A DNA stretch of 64,000 nucleotides from Filosporella fistucella (lineage: Eukaryota > Ascomycota > Leotiomycetes > Helotiales), in NCBI GenBank assembly GCA_030077755.1, contig JAQJZZ010000010.1, positions 4,464,001 through 4,528,000 on the forward strand. Reading direction: 5' to 3'. This document shows positions 1 to 12,015 of the stretch, piece after piece. The notes beneath the pieces were generated by a model. The model ran no database searches. It was not told where the DNA came from and saw only the letters and a program-made list of their open reading frames with translations. Each line of letters opens with the position of its first letter. Within the stretch, counting starts at the first letter, position 1. The position numbers and the translations under genes are program-made.

Positions 1-826
1 TGCGACTGTCAGGATATGGTCGACAAATCAGCAAACAATTGAGATCGTGTTGAGTGGTCATAAAAGCTCGGTTTCTTGTGTCAAATGGGGCGGCACAGGG
101 CTCATATACACGGGTTCTCATGACAAAACAGTGAAGGTGTGGAACGCTAAGGACGGTACTTTGGCGCATTCCTTTAGTGCTCACGCACATTGGGTGAACC
201 ATCTGGCTCTCTCGACCGACTTCGTCATTCGCACCGCATACCATGATCACACTGGGAAGATTCCTGAATCTGAAGAAGGCAAAATCTCCAAGGCCAGAGA
301 AAGATTCCTCAAAGCTGCGACTATACAAGGCGAAGTTATAGAGCGGCTAGTCTCAGCAAGTGATGACTTCACAATGTATCTGTGGGAGCCATCCAAAGGA
401 ACAAAACCAGTTGCGAGAATGCTTGGCCACCAAAAACAGGTTAACCATGTAACATTCTCTCCAGATGGCTTGCTAATTGCTTCATCTGGGTTCGATAACC
501 ATACCAAGATTTGGAACGCCAGAGACGGAAAGTTCATCAATACCCTCAGAGGACATGTCGCACCTGTATATCAGTGTGCATTTAGTCCAGACTCCAGGCT
601 GTTGGTCACGGGAAGCAAAGACACGACTCTGAAAGTTTGGGACATGAGGACACACAAATTGTCTGCTGGTAAGTTTCATTGCATATTTGTGGTTGGTGTT
701 GACACTTACACTGAGATAGATCTTCCTGGGCACCAGGATGAAGTATATGCGGTAGATTGGAGCCCTGACGGGCAGAAGGTTGGAAGTGGCGGAAAAGACA
801 AGGCAATTCGTATTTGGAGACATTAA
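1..826 (+). CDS. RSA4: Ribosome assembly WD40 protein Rsa4/Notchless, 3' part
   Basis: The reading frame is open from base 2 and starts outside the window, so only the C-terminal WD40 repeats are present. Repeats end in typical strings such as KVWNAKDG, KIWNARDG and LKVWDM, and the protein ends KAIRIWRH. The long insert between blades (around 230-340) and the final blade match the Notchless/Rsa4 family. That family works with the Rea1/Mdn1 ATPase to remodel pre-60S particles in nucleolus and nucleus (family knowledge). An intron at 669-719 (gtaagt..atag, 51 bp) is a multiple of three and has no stop, so a naive translation reads through it. Removing it gives KLSADLPGHQDEV, the expected blade sequence. 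The N-terminal NLE domain lies upstream. High confidence in family; the intron is inferred. Confidence 0.9.
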   Translation, partial: ATVRIWSTNQQTIEIVLSGHKSSVSCVKWGGTGLIYTGSHDKTVKVWNAKDGTLAHSFSAHAHWVNHLALSTDFVIRTAYHDHTGKIPESEEGKISKARERFLKAATIQGEVIERLVSASDDFTMYLWEPSKGTKPVARMLGHQKQVNHVTFSPDGLLIASSGFDNHTKIWNARDGKFINTLRGHVAPVYQCAFSPDSRLLVTGSKDTTLKVWDMRTHKLSAGKFHCIFVVGVDTYTEIDLPGHQDEVYAVDWSPDGQKVGSGGKDKAIRIWRH

Positions 827-2800
827 GATCAATACCTTTACTAGCGGTTGTCCAATGATGTACGATCAAAGCCCTTAACTAATTGGCAACGATCTGTTTA
901 TGGTAGTCGAATTTCGGCTAATCCAGCGGTTCACTCTTCCATCATCATCACCACCACCATCGTCAGATTCGCCTGGGAAATTTGTTTCAACAGGCCAAGA
1001 ATCCTTCTCTACACAGCATGCAGCAGCTAGAGGCAGACGTGCCATACTCACGGTCAATCAGAAATACAATAAGAAGGAGTTCAAGCTGATAAGGCGACCC
1101 TTTCTGTTGTCAGCAAGAATAATCTCAACCTCTAGATGATCTCTTACTTTGTCACCATGCAACCTCCAAAATGCACATTATAATTGCATAAAAGCTCGCC
1201 TATCAGGTGTGCTCTAGTATCCTGTTGTCGAGATACCTTTCCCACGTAGCGAGCGTACGATTATGACTCAAGAGTTATCTCTTGTTCTACCTTCAGCTTA
1301 CGTACCTTATTAACGGACGCAGTCCCGACGTAAAATTATACTCAGCACACACCGGGGGGAAAGTCTCACAGTTTTTGCGTGCCCTGAGGACCATCTTGAA
1401 TGGGTACATCTTCCATAAATGTGCTTACACTCTACAATTCTGGACGTCTACGTCAATAATGCCATTCCATGCTCATTTGGCATTTCCGATGGCAGTCAAG
1501 GTATCGATGTTTATACGTATCCAAAAGAAAAGACGTACTTGCATCGTGTATATCAGGCTTGCTTTCTCCTGTTCTTCCAGCAATTTCGTTTCTACCTCTC
1601 GAATTCCCAATGGGAGGTGAGGAGGAGGAGAGCAGGGCGTTCTATGCCGCCTCATGACTTATTCGGTACAGGTCAAGTGATCACAGATCGCAGCACTAGA
1701 TATGTTAGTAGAAAATACTTTACATAAAAAAATATTCAAGCTTTTGAATTTCTGTCCAGGTAGGAGCAAAAGTCTCGTCGGAAATCTTCATGGTTGTCTG
1801 GGCCTCGCGAGCTCGCTATTCTACTGTTACTATATATCTTCCTGTGCTGAGCATTGTGACAGCACATGATACTTTCATGTAACCCATCTGAATGCAGTTT
1901 CTCCCACTTGGACAAAGAAAGTCACTATTCCTCTTCCTCCGAACATCGCGATAGCTTGCATTCAAGGAGGATTCCTAAAATTTCCAGAGATCTCTATGAA
2001 ACCAGGGTGGTCTGAATTGGAGCTATCTATATCTATTGGTTGATTTTTGGCAAGCGCGACATAAACAACCTGTGAGTTCAACCCAATCACAGACTGAAAC
2101 ATGCACAATTAATTCTCGAGCAGTTTGCTCTGGTCCCTTGGAAATGAAGCTGTGAACGAACCCTCAGTTTCTGTGAAGATACGGCAATTCAACCCAACGA
2201 TCTCACTCATGAAACACGCCTCTACTACCCATGTTCCGCCTAGTAGGTTTGAGGCTTAAAAGTTTGATGCTTTCTCTGCAAACCCCGCTCTGTTTTCGAG
2301 AGCATCGGACTTAAATGTTCGTGCGTTTCTAGTCCGTGTCATATTGTTTTGTTCCAAGAGTGAATCTACATAGCAAGTTTACTACTATAGATGACTACGA
2401 TAGGTGACCCAAAACAGTGAGGACCTAAGGTCCAGAATCACAATTGCGGATTTACGAAATGAGCAGCCATTCTTTGGCCACTGAATGTTGAACGCGTTAG
2501 AAGGGCTGAAGTTATCCTGCAACCATTTCCAAGTGCACTTTCTGTGAAATTGTGCATGACTGAGTGTGATGGTCGAAACGGAGTGGAACATGACTTGCGC
2601 AATAGGATAACTCGACAATCCAATTTCCGATTGGAGCATTGGCAGGTTTCGACTCTGATCTCAGCCATGACACTTTAAGCATAAGTCCAATCCCCAGCGG
2701 AAATCTGTCAATCTTTCCTGTCCCTGCCGTCAGAACATGTTATAGGGCAGATATGTCACATTCTTTTTGCTGCGTATTTGCTTATCCTAATGTTTCCCCA
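827..2800. other. Intergenic, no gene seen
   Basis: About 2 kb between two plus-strand genes. Short open frames at 1282-1727 and 2385-2668 lack recognisable domains and splice context. The stretch should hold the RSA4 3' end and the promoter of the downstream membrane-protein gene. No tandem repeat or element ends were seen. Confidence 0.6.
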
Positions 2801-4556
2801 ATGCCTTTCCTGATTTTCGCCGTTATACTGCCTTTGGCCGAGCCCTTACATGCGGACCCCGATTGCTTCTGGCCCGACGGGTCAAGGTCAGGAAAAGACA
2901 TTCCGTGCTTTAGCAACGACCCTCTCAGTAGATGTTGCTCAGAGAAGGAGTTCTGCTCAAGCAACAAACTATGTGTGGCGAAAGACACCGGCCGGAACTT
3001 TTTCCGCGGTTCTTGTCTTGACAAGAATTTTGGCTCGACTGTAAATAAATTCCCATCTAAAATTACTCACTCTCCCCCACCACATTTTCGTCTTCCGTCA
3101 CCTCTTTAGCAATGTGGATTTCCGTCCCTTCCTCTTTTACAGAAACATAACACTAATTATTTGCAGTGCCCTACTTTTTGTCAGGGCAGTACGTATACAC
3201 TTGATATATGTTCCAGAGACAGGAAACTGACATGTGCTGATAGTAAACGATGACGGTGATGTGGAGGTCCTGCCTTGTGGAGATCCCTCCCTGGGGACGT
3301 TCTGCTGTGACGAGGGAAAAAAGTTCGAATGCTGTGCTACGCCTTCCAAAGTATTCACCCTTGGAGTTGGGTCAACATTCTTGGAAGCTTCAATAGGTAC
3401 TAGAATGTCATCCATGGCTCAACCCTCTATTCAGCGATCAACGACGACGTGGCCGCAGAGTAGCGCTCTTGATCAAACATCACATATTACAACATCGGTT
3501 GCAATACAGACTTCTGTGCAAATTCAGACGTCCGTCCAAATTCAAACCTCAATCCAGGCGCAAACCTCTGTCCAAGTCCAGACTTCAATACAGGAACAGA
3601 CTTCTGTGCAGCTTCTCACATCAGTGATAACATCTGTTCAAATACACACATCCATACAATCGTCCAAGCCACCAAGCCCCCCTTCCGTGGTTGTTCCACA
3701 ACCACCGGCTGTACTATCTAACTCCGTCAAACCGTCACCAACATCTCAGATGCTACTGTCTTCATCCACACTCGTCGCTCCTAGCTCCACCTCACCGGTG
3801 ACCCAGATCTCAACTCAACCACTATCAAATGCTGTACCAACGGTTGTAAGTCTTCCACACCAAATTGGTTCGCTCAATCTAAACAGCAAGGAGTCTACTC
3901 CAACAGCAATACCCGCGAGTGGTAGTAACAACCCACCCAGTCTATTGACAGCGACGGCCCCTTCAGCCCCCATCGAGTCAGCTGTACTATCAAGTGCACA
4001 CCCCGTTTCGCCAACCGCGAACAAGTCCTCGGAAACCCCAGTTGCTACAGTCATAGGCATAGTTGGCGGTGTTCTTGCTGTGTTTGTAATCACCGCCGGG
4101 CTTCTTGTTTATTTCAGGAGATGGTCTGCCAAGAAGACGCCTCAAGACTACACCAGCTCGCGCGGCAGAGGGAATTTTGTGGACGAGAAGGGCTCCATTC
4201 CTAGCGGAAATGGTGGTGAAGTTCAGTATGGAGCACTGTCAATAAGGAACAGCCCTGGTGATACACGCCCCAACATCCGTCTGCCGAATATAAATGAGGA
4301 TATGGCACCACCAAAACATCCGAGGATCTTAGCACCAAGTCATAACATCGCAAGAGCCCCAGAATCACAAACAGCTCAGCAGCTCAGCGATACTGCGGAA
4401 CGGACAACTGCTGCACAAGAAACGAACGGTGTGCAGGTTCCAGTGCCGATAAGAAGAGTTGCTCCAGCCAGACCACCTCCACCTGAGGTAGGATTAACGT
4501 ACAGGAGCGAGTTATTCGAGAAATTGCTGTTCGACGTGCAGAGCCAACAATTCTAA
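2801..4556 (+). CDS. Cys-rich, Thr/Ser-rich single-pass membrane protein
   Basis: Exons 2801-3040, 3167-3188 and 3244-4556 give 524 residues. The ATG at 2801 starts a clear signal peptide (MPFLIFAVILPLAEPLHA); an in-frame ATG at 2753 is the alternative. The mature N-terminus is Cys-rich (CFWPDG, RCCSEKEFC, RGSCLDKNF, CPTFCQG, FCCDEG, FECC), a pattern common in fungal plasma-membrane proteins of unknown function. A long Thr/Ser/Pro region follows, including about nine six-residue repeats TS(V/I)QxQ, probably O-glycosylated. One membrane helix (around VIGIVGGVLAVFVITAGLLV) is followed by RR and a cytoplasmic tail with proline stretches. The layout resembles wall-stress sensors, but I do not identify it as a named sensor. 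The 22-nt middle exon is inferred: it restores frame and uses GTACGT..CTGACATGTGCTGATAG. Confidence 0.75.
3492..3662 (+). repeat. 18-nt coding repeat encoding TS(V/I)QxQ
   Basis: About nine consecutive units of 18 nt in the ectodomain of the Cys-rich membrane protein encode TSVQIQ, TSIQAQ, TSVQVQ, TSIQEQ and related units, with degeneration at the 3' end. Units differ at many third positions (gtg/gtc, caa/cag), so the array is not a recent perfect expansion. Confidence 0.85.
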
Positions 4557-5033
4557 ATACATCTATTCAAAGTCATCCTTTCTGATCGGCATGAAACCTT
4601 TCAAGTGAGGGATTGACGTGACCGAACGTTATTGTAATCCACTATGAGCTCAATTGATTTGGAGAAACCGACATAGCATGCCGGTCTATTGTGTAGCATC
4701 TGATACCTATCCTCAACTACCCATAACATAAGCCTTCGTCCAAGTTGCCTGTATGAGGAAAATCCGAAAGATCAAAATAAACACATAGTAATCTGTTGAA
4801 ACTGGAAAAGAATCTTGGCTGATGAGGACTATCGCTGCAAGATATATACTCCTATTTGAGTTATGCTTTGATTGTCACTTGAGAACCGATTGCATGGTAA
4901 ATCGTTTCATTTGCTACCAGCTTCAGGATGAGCCTGCTCAAGTTCGGTCATGGAATTAAACAGCATAAAAGTCACAGCCTGAACTCCTCGCCAAAGAACA
5001 AATATTATTCTTGACCTTTCGTCACCTTCTCGA
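4557..5033. other. Convergent intergenic region
   Basis: Short stretch between two converging genes that should contain both 3' UTRs. I see no gene or repeat in it. Confidence 0.6.
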
Positions 5034-6711
5034 TCATTGTCCGTTTCTGAACTGCTGCATGAAAAGGAGGGCCTGATCCATAGGATAGCCGATGAACACT
5101 GGGCCTGTAAAGATCATTTGTGGTACTCCATTGGGTCTCGCTATTTCTGGGCTCTGAATGAAGGTAGGCTGTACTTGAGCTGCTGGTTTTGGATGAGTTT
5201 GTTGAGGGTTCGTGTCATCTCTTGCAGGAATCTTCTTAGGGAAAGGGCATTTTCCATCAGCAAGTTGTGGTGCAGGAGTTGAGATTTTATCGGGCGCGTG
5301 CTGGCCATGTCCAAAAGGGCATTTCCCTACAGGTTTGGGAATATGCTCACTCGATACCGGAGCTGGCGGAGGCGATTGAGGTCTGTGGTCTTCAGGAGGT
5401 TCTAATATAGGAACAGAGATTCCCCATGGTCGGCTGGGGCTTTCACCAACTCGAATCTCTTTGAGCGGGCGGTCAAATCTGCTCTCTCTGTCATCTTCCA
5501 CTCCCTCCATAGGCTCTTCCTCAAGTTCTGACCCATCCGCACTTATTGCTTTTGCCCAGTTCTCTACTCTCTCATTCGAAGTTCTCTCAGCCTCCATGGC
5601 GTCTTCCTCACCTTCCGACGGCAACATGGGTTGATGTTTCTGACCCAATCCTTGGATCATGCTGACAAGATTCCCATATTTTGCGTCTAGCTTTCTGATA
5701 TCATCTTCGTTTCTTTGGTAGCGCTTGACACATATTTCGTGGCTACGTGGAATTTCATGCTTGTGTGTCTCGAAGTATCGGGCTACCTCTTCAGGGGAAT
5801 GTTGATCGAGGAAGCGGATTGGGCATTTGGCAGCAGAACCAGTCGCGGATGGAGGAGGGGAGTGCATCGTTTCCGCATACATGGCTGCACATATGGGATC
5901 GGAAGATTGATGTGGGGTCGGATCCTTTGGGTCCGCGTCTGCGGACGTCAAATATTGATCATGCTCTGGGCCTTCGAGTTGGAAGTTTTGAGCTGTATGA
6001 CCCATGGTGTCCTTAGCCGGGGCAAAGGGGCAGTGCAGCGAGCTTCTCTTCCCCTGGACTGTAAAGTCTTGTTCTAGCACGGTGGATAAAGATGTTCGGC
6101 GTGCAGAATATTTCATGTTACTACTCGTTCCTGATAAACTTCGCCCGCTTGTAGACCCAGTCGATCTCCCGACCAACGAAGAAAGAACTTGTGCAGCGCG
6201 CCTCCCGTCCCTGATAGCAACAGCAGTTTGTTGTTTAGAATGGGACTGATTTCGTAAGGGTAATGGAACAATTGCTCGGTCTGGTACCGAGACTTGTATG
6301 TCAGGAGGAAGTTGAAGCTTTGCCAACGTACTTGATATTTCGGGGTCGCCTGAAGCATATTTATCTGCAAGGTGCTGATACTAGTCGTGTTTGTGTCAGT
6401 TGGTGACCAATACACGACAAGGACATTTTGGAATTGAAGGATTTGCAGTCAGGATACATGGTTGTTATCGGTCTTTGCTGCTATAGCAGTCTCCAGATCT
6501 AGAGCTAAAGTTTCTCATCATACAAAGCAGGGAGAACAATATCAGAAAGCTTCTTGCGAGCTGTAAAACTTACTTGTTCATGCGCAAAGCGCAGCTTGTG
6601 CTCCAAGATGGTTTTCCTGTCACTCAGAAGTTGTACCTCATCTGCGAGAAGACTAAAATTATCGGTCAAGGTTTTGATGAGGTCTTCATAATCGAGGTCA
6701 ATAGATGGCAT
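5034..6711 (-). CDS. Unrecognised coiled-coil protein with four Cys-Pro motifs
   Basis: Exons 6711-6574 and 6374-5034 join in phase 0 across a 199-bp intron (gtaagt..cag), giving 492 residues. The N-terminus (MPSIDLDYEDLIKTL) leads into a short helical, probably coiled-coil segment (TDNFSLLADEVQLLSDRK, then LEHKLRFAHEQ) that continues across the splice as HLADKYA. The middle and C-terminus are low complexity (Pro, Ser, acidic) with a conserved-looking block containing CPIRFLDQHSPEEVARYF. Four motifs, HCPFA, KCPIR, KCPFG and KCPFP, are spread along the chain, around residues 161, 230, 400 and 424. I do not recognise the family and no catalytic domain is visible. It is divergent from the F-box gene with a 1.1-kb shared upstream region. 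Confidence 0.65.
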
Positions 6712-7840
6712 GGTTTTGAATTACCACGAGTGCTTGGGACAGGAGAAGATGGGAGAAGGGTGGGATGTGGAACATGAAGATTCCTGACGTGCATTTTGAT
6801 TGCAAAGCTGGCTAGCTCTTGGGGGCATGACAAACCACCCCAGCCTCGGCAATTAGGCGACTACAGGCAATGAGCCACCTCGACCGAGTCACTTACCTAC
6901 CTAGGTACCTAACTCGTAAGGTATTGTACGTTAGAGCATTCGATTTTCGCATTTCACATTAAGCATCAAGATAGGGAGACGCTTGGATATTCCTCCTGAC
7001 GAACTCAAAGATGGCACTGATAGTGTCCACAAAATATCCAACAAAAATTTCCCTGCATCGCATTCCAGATCTAAATTTAATGCTATTGTGCGCTTGGGCA
7101 TATCAACCCTATGAGAAGCATACCGTTGATTGTAAGGGAAGACTATTACTAGCACCTCGCTCCGTGGGCTTACCTGCTCATGTTGGATTATTGCTCTGTT
7201 CCAACACCTGTAGCCTCTCACGCATCCTCGAAAACATCTCAGGCTCTAACCAGGTAGTCTTTTTATAGAACAGATGATCGCTAAATACCCTCCTTCCTAA
7301 ACGCTGGCATCTGGCTTGCAGTGTGTGACAAGACCTGGCATTAGCACTTTGAATTGAACAAGAAGTATGAGCATATATTTCAAATCTTGATTTACATATC
7401 TTGAACACACGCTCTGAGCTTCTCAAGTTTGTCAACAATTCTACCGTCACCGTTTGTGAAGGAACTTCTCCAATTTGATCCCCGGATTCGAGCACCCACT
7501 CTTCCTCGTATCCCCTTCTAGCGGCTTTCTAGAACCCAACTGGTCAGACACGCAACCTGGTGTGGTTTTGGGGTGTTTGAATACGAATCCGATCCGCCAA
7601 AATTTGAGCCCATATCTCCTGAACGACACAGAGCCTCAACTCCATCTCTCCATCCTCAGCATTATACCACAGCGATTAATTCGACATTGTGAACTAGATT
7701 ATGGAATGCGTCGCTGCGGTACCGATTCAAACTTCCATGACAATCCGAGTTCCCGCATGCAAGATAGCGGCCGTGCACTCAAGCCTATCTGTCTGACAGA
7801 AGCCAGGAAGGGATACTGGGAATTTTGAAGACACGCCGAA
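6712..7840. other. Divergent promoter region with a TACCTAGGTA-type palindrome
   Basis: Shared upstream region of the coiled-coil protein and the F-box gene. A palindromic run, cttacctacctaggtaccta, sits at about 6892-6911. Open frames at 7178-7495 and 7475-7828 overlap on opposite strands and look like chance. Confidence 0.5.
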
Positions 7841-10800
7841 ATGGCTACTACAGCAGGTCTCTTTTCGATGGAGGATCTCAAGAAGTCTCCAGCGTATTAT
7901 AATGCTGCGGAGAAAACAGCGTTCGAAAGACTCCCCGAAGAAATCATTGAACAGTAAGCCAGGTCGAGGTGTTTATGCCACCCGCTAACTCTTCGTTCAG
8001 AATATTACAACTGACGAGCCCAAATGGGTTTGCTTCTTTGATACTTTTGAACAGGAAATGGAGAGCAGCATCTCAACAGAGCAATCTCTACGCTCACCAC
8101 CTCTTGCGATGTCCATCTTACGCTGCCGCTCATCATAACCTCACTTCAACAGATGTGAACGATAGTCTTCCGCGACTTCGCAGGCTCTTCGCACGAGAGG
8201 TCAAACGCAACTTATTCGAGTCATACCTGCGGCCCCAAGAGACCATCGTAAAAGTGGTCTCGACATCAATCAGCTCTTCATCTGCGCCAGGCGGAGAGGC
8301 ATTTCACTTCAGTCTTTCCCCTCGTGGGCATTACATACTGGCGTATAGCTCTTCTAGGATTCACGTCATCAATGTGACAGGACCAGATGTAATTGTGCAG
8401 CGAGAGTTCAAAATACTTCGGAGACCAGCCTCGACTACAATAACGGACGATGGCCGTTTATTAGCTGTGCTGTCTACAGATCTACAAGTCGACCTCTACG
8501 ACCTAACAAGCCAGCCCCCAAAACACACGCGTGCAGTTGCCCTGGACCACACGCCCAGAACAATTGCACTATCACCCACCGGCGCTGTCTTAGCAGCAGC
8601 ATATGACTCAGGTGTAGAGGTGTCTTCGCTGGATCCCAGCTGTATCAACACAGACCGGAGGGCAGTAAAGTGCTATGCAGTAGACTCACTATCATTTTCT
8701 CGAGATGGCACACAACTTCTGGGCACTACCATGCATTCTCGAAACCCGAGCACTGTTATACTTACCGCTCCATACTACGATCCAGGTGGTAGCTCACCAG
8801 AAGAAAGTGTTAGCGCGCTGTGGACAACGTCGATTCTCTTTCCAAATGGCAGCCGGGACTGTAGCCATGCCGTCTTACTTCCAAGCCCATCAGATGGTGA
8901 AGCGAGTTGGACGTTCACCTATGACCGTGTTTTTGAGACATTCCGGGCAGTTCGTATTGATGATCTTCGAAACGGGACGACCTACTTCACAGGGCCGACA
9001 CCTGAGTCGGATTCTGGCTCAAAACTCCTCCCAAGCACTTTGCCTACGGCAAGTGAATCTGGTGATCTTGTGGCGTCAGGTTTCCAAAGCTCTATTTGGT
9101 TGTATGGAGTGCCAGAGGACCTTGACGCCCCACCAAACATTAAAGATATCACCACTAGCAACAGCGAGAGCGAAGTAAGTACGCCTTCAAGCTTACTAGC
9201 TCGCAGGAACAGTGCGCCGTCATTACGCTCAATCAACAGACCTCGGGAAAGCATCAGCAGGACTCCACAATGGCAGCTTCTTGGGGACAGATTGCGAAAT
9301 ACATTTGTCGAAGGGCGCAAAGTCGGATCTCTTGACCGGGTTACTGCAATGGTTTGGGTTGGGACTCCGACAGCTAGAGAACGGCTTGTTGCAGTTGCTC
9401 CTGGCGTTGGTGGTCAGCCTACGTCTAGTGAAGATGATGGAATGTCTCCAGTCGATGGAGGTCGGATATCTATCCTAGACTTTGATTATGGCGTTAGAGA
9501 CGGAAGGAGAAAAATTATCACAATTGAGGTAGGAATGGATGTGCCTGAGATACTAGAAGAGGAGCATAGGGACTTGGATACTGAAGTTGCTATCGTGAGG
9601 AGAAGGACTGTTGCACAACGACGAGGAAACCGAAACCATGTTTCTCGGTCCTCAACTACTGCTACCCGTACATCGCCCCGGCCGGAAATCCCTCCTATGC
9701 CAATTATTCAGGATATGGATCCCTTTGCACCTCGCATGCCGATCAGAAGGTCAAGTCAGCAAACTACTACATCAACTGACGAAAACGTGTCTGTAGACGA
9801 TGACCAGGAGGCTTTTGACGCCCCGTACTCTCACACTAGCCCCCGATCAGGTACAACTCTTCGAAGGGCTGCTACCGCTGCTGCTGTTAATCGGAGGCTC
9901 CACCCGCAGACCGTCGCTCAGGAACATATTGAATACCGTCGAGCTGACGGTCGAGAGGAGCACCCCCATGAGAGCGATGCAGACAATTGGGTTCCCCCAC
10001 CTCCACCATATACTCGAGATCCCGTTCCACCCTTGCCAGAACATATTCAAAGATCTCTCTTGGCTGAGGCTGCTGCCGCGACTCTTCAACGGTCAAGTAC
10101 CCATCGAGCACCAAGTATTGACTTCCCAGGACTTGATTCGGGTAGTCTTCATAGATCACGGACAGTGGCGACAATGGCTTCTTCGAGTACCAGCGGATCT
10201 CAAAGAGAACGTTTCCGCTTTCAAAGATCGATGAGTGACTCTACGAATGTGACTTCAGATCGGGTATCTTTGGAAGAAGATGAGGTGGCTCGGCCGTCAA
10301 CTAGCCCGCAAGGACAAGATTTTGATGACTTGTACGACGTGTCCCCCCCAGGAACACCACAGCCTACGCCCCGAAGAGTTACTCCAGTACACCAGATTCC
10401 AAGAAGGCCCGTTAATGGTAGGGACAACCCAATAAATTCGCCAGGTTCCGTTGCTTCAATGCATGCAACCCTAATACAACCGTTATCTCCTATTCCGCAG
10501 GTCCTAGATGAAGTATCGGATGGTCGATTACACGGCTGGGACTCAAGCGGAAGTGAAAGTTCACAGTCGCAATTGCCTACCCCATCTCGGGAGCACCCGC
10601 GAAGCCTGCTAGACAACCCACACCGAAACAGCCATGGGCGGCCTTCATCTGCTCTGTTCAAAGCCGTTCCTCCTCGCCCCAATGAGAATCACCATCTCAC
10701 CGAGCTTCCACCTCCGGCGCCCGCTCTTCCACCACCACAGGACGTCTTGGAGTCACGCCTCTCTTCATCCCCTCGACGTAGTGAGACAGTTCCAATCTCA

Positions 10801-11574
10801 AGGTCAGCACCTGAAGAGATGAATGTCGAATCTCTCACCATCGGCAAACGAGCGGTGACGGCACCTCTAGCACCACGCACATTTGAACCATCAAGAAGCC
10901 CACCACTGGGTTCGACAGTGAATCTGCCTAGTGCAGATCAACTAGCTCGTCTAAACAGTCGTAAAGGCCGCCCTGCCGGGCTCACTGATCCACGGCGGCT
11001 GTCGGGAGGTGCTTCGACAATTGCTCGGCCATCTAGTGGAAGCCATAGTCGAAACTCCTCCAGCGGATCTATTCAAAATGCACCACCACGTCTCACGCCC
11101 GAACAAGCCCTCGGAAATGCAACAACTCATGGAGCAAACACCTATGCTTCATCCCCACAAATAAGGGGGATGGGTTATTCATCACCTGCAAGTCCTTTCC
11201 AATCAATTCCCACTCGCAGGGCCAGCAATGGCAACTCTCACAACAGAAATGGGTCACCAAATTTACGTCCTCCCATGCAAAGATTGGAGACAATTCACAG
11301 CCAAAGTTCGTTTGGAAATAGCGAGCCCTCGCCTTATTTTGCTCAAAAGGCAATGATGGTTTCAAGGCAACCAAGTCGGGCAGAACGCAGCGCTGCTAAG
11401 AATATCAAAGACGCAAAGAAGAGGGGCTGGAGAGCAAGTATGCGAAACGACAAAAAGAAAGATAAAGTTGGAGACGGAGCTAGCAGTACTGGATGGACGG
11501 ATGTCACGCGAGACTCCAATATGCCAAAATATAGTGCACCGAAGGAGAAGTCAGGGAAATGTGCGGTTATGTAA
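7841..11574 (+). CDS. F-box protein with beta-propeller-like part, disordered tail and CaaX box
   Basis: Exons 7841-7953 and 8001-11574 are separated by a 47-bp intron and give 1228 residues. The splice joins ERLPEEIIEQ to ILQLTSPNG, forming an F-box at about residues 29-75 (substrate receptor of SCF ubiquitin ligases, by family). Residues ~120-420 contain repeated strand-like segments (FSLSPRGHYILAY, ITDDGRLLAVLS, TIALSPTGAVLAA) suggesting a degenerate WD40-like propeller. From ~430 on the chain is Ser/Pro/Arg-rich and probably disordered, then ends in a basic stretch (KKRGW, NDKKKDK) and the tetrapeptide CAVM. That is a consensus CaaX box, so farnesylation and membrane anchoring are likely (inference). 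Substrate unknown. Confidence 0.8.
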
Positions 11575-12015
11575 TGCGGGAACAACGTGATGCAGTTCCT
11601 TCAGTGTTGTTATATACCCTTCTTATGTTTTGTGTCTTTACATTGGAATAACAAAATCTCGGATGCGATAACATGGTTCAGGGCAATCCGACGATGTATC
11701 TTTGAGCTTTCATATTTCTATGCTACCTCCAGGATTCGAAAAGTCAGGTTTGATTCAAGGTTGGTCATCGCAAGCTTTTAATAATCTTACTGAAACGCCA
11801 GAGCATATAAGTGTGTAGCGATTGCTTATTGACATTTTGAACTAGGCCTCTGTCCTCAGGCGATGTTAATTGTGGGAATCGTTGTAAGTTACATTGTAAC
11901 TCTATATCTTTGTCTATAAACAAAGTGCCACAACGCCGAACAGCCAAATTCCTTCCTGTATATAAATGCAAATGCCAAAAAATGCATCATCGTTTCTAGA
12001 TCTCTGCACCAAATC
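11575..12015. other. Convergent intergenic region
   Basis: Holds the 3' ends of the F-box and TVP38 genes. AT-rich, with no gene seen. Confidence 0.6.

Noticed and set aside
1282..1727. Overlapping small frames in the first intergenic region
   Set aside because: Several phases are open at once with no conserved motif, as expected by chance.
7178..7828. Overlapping frames upstream of the F-box gene
   Set aside because: They lie on opposite strands over the same bases, without domains.
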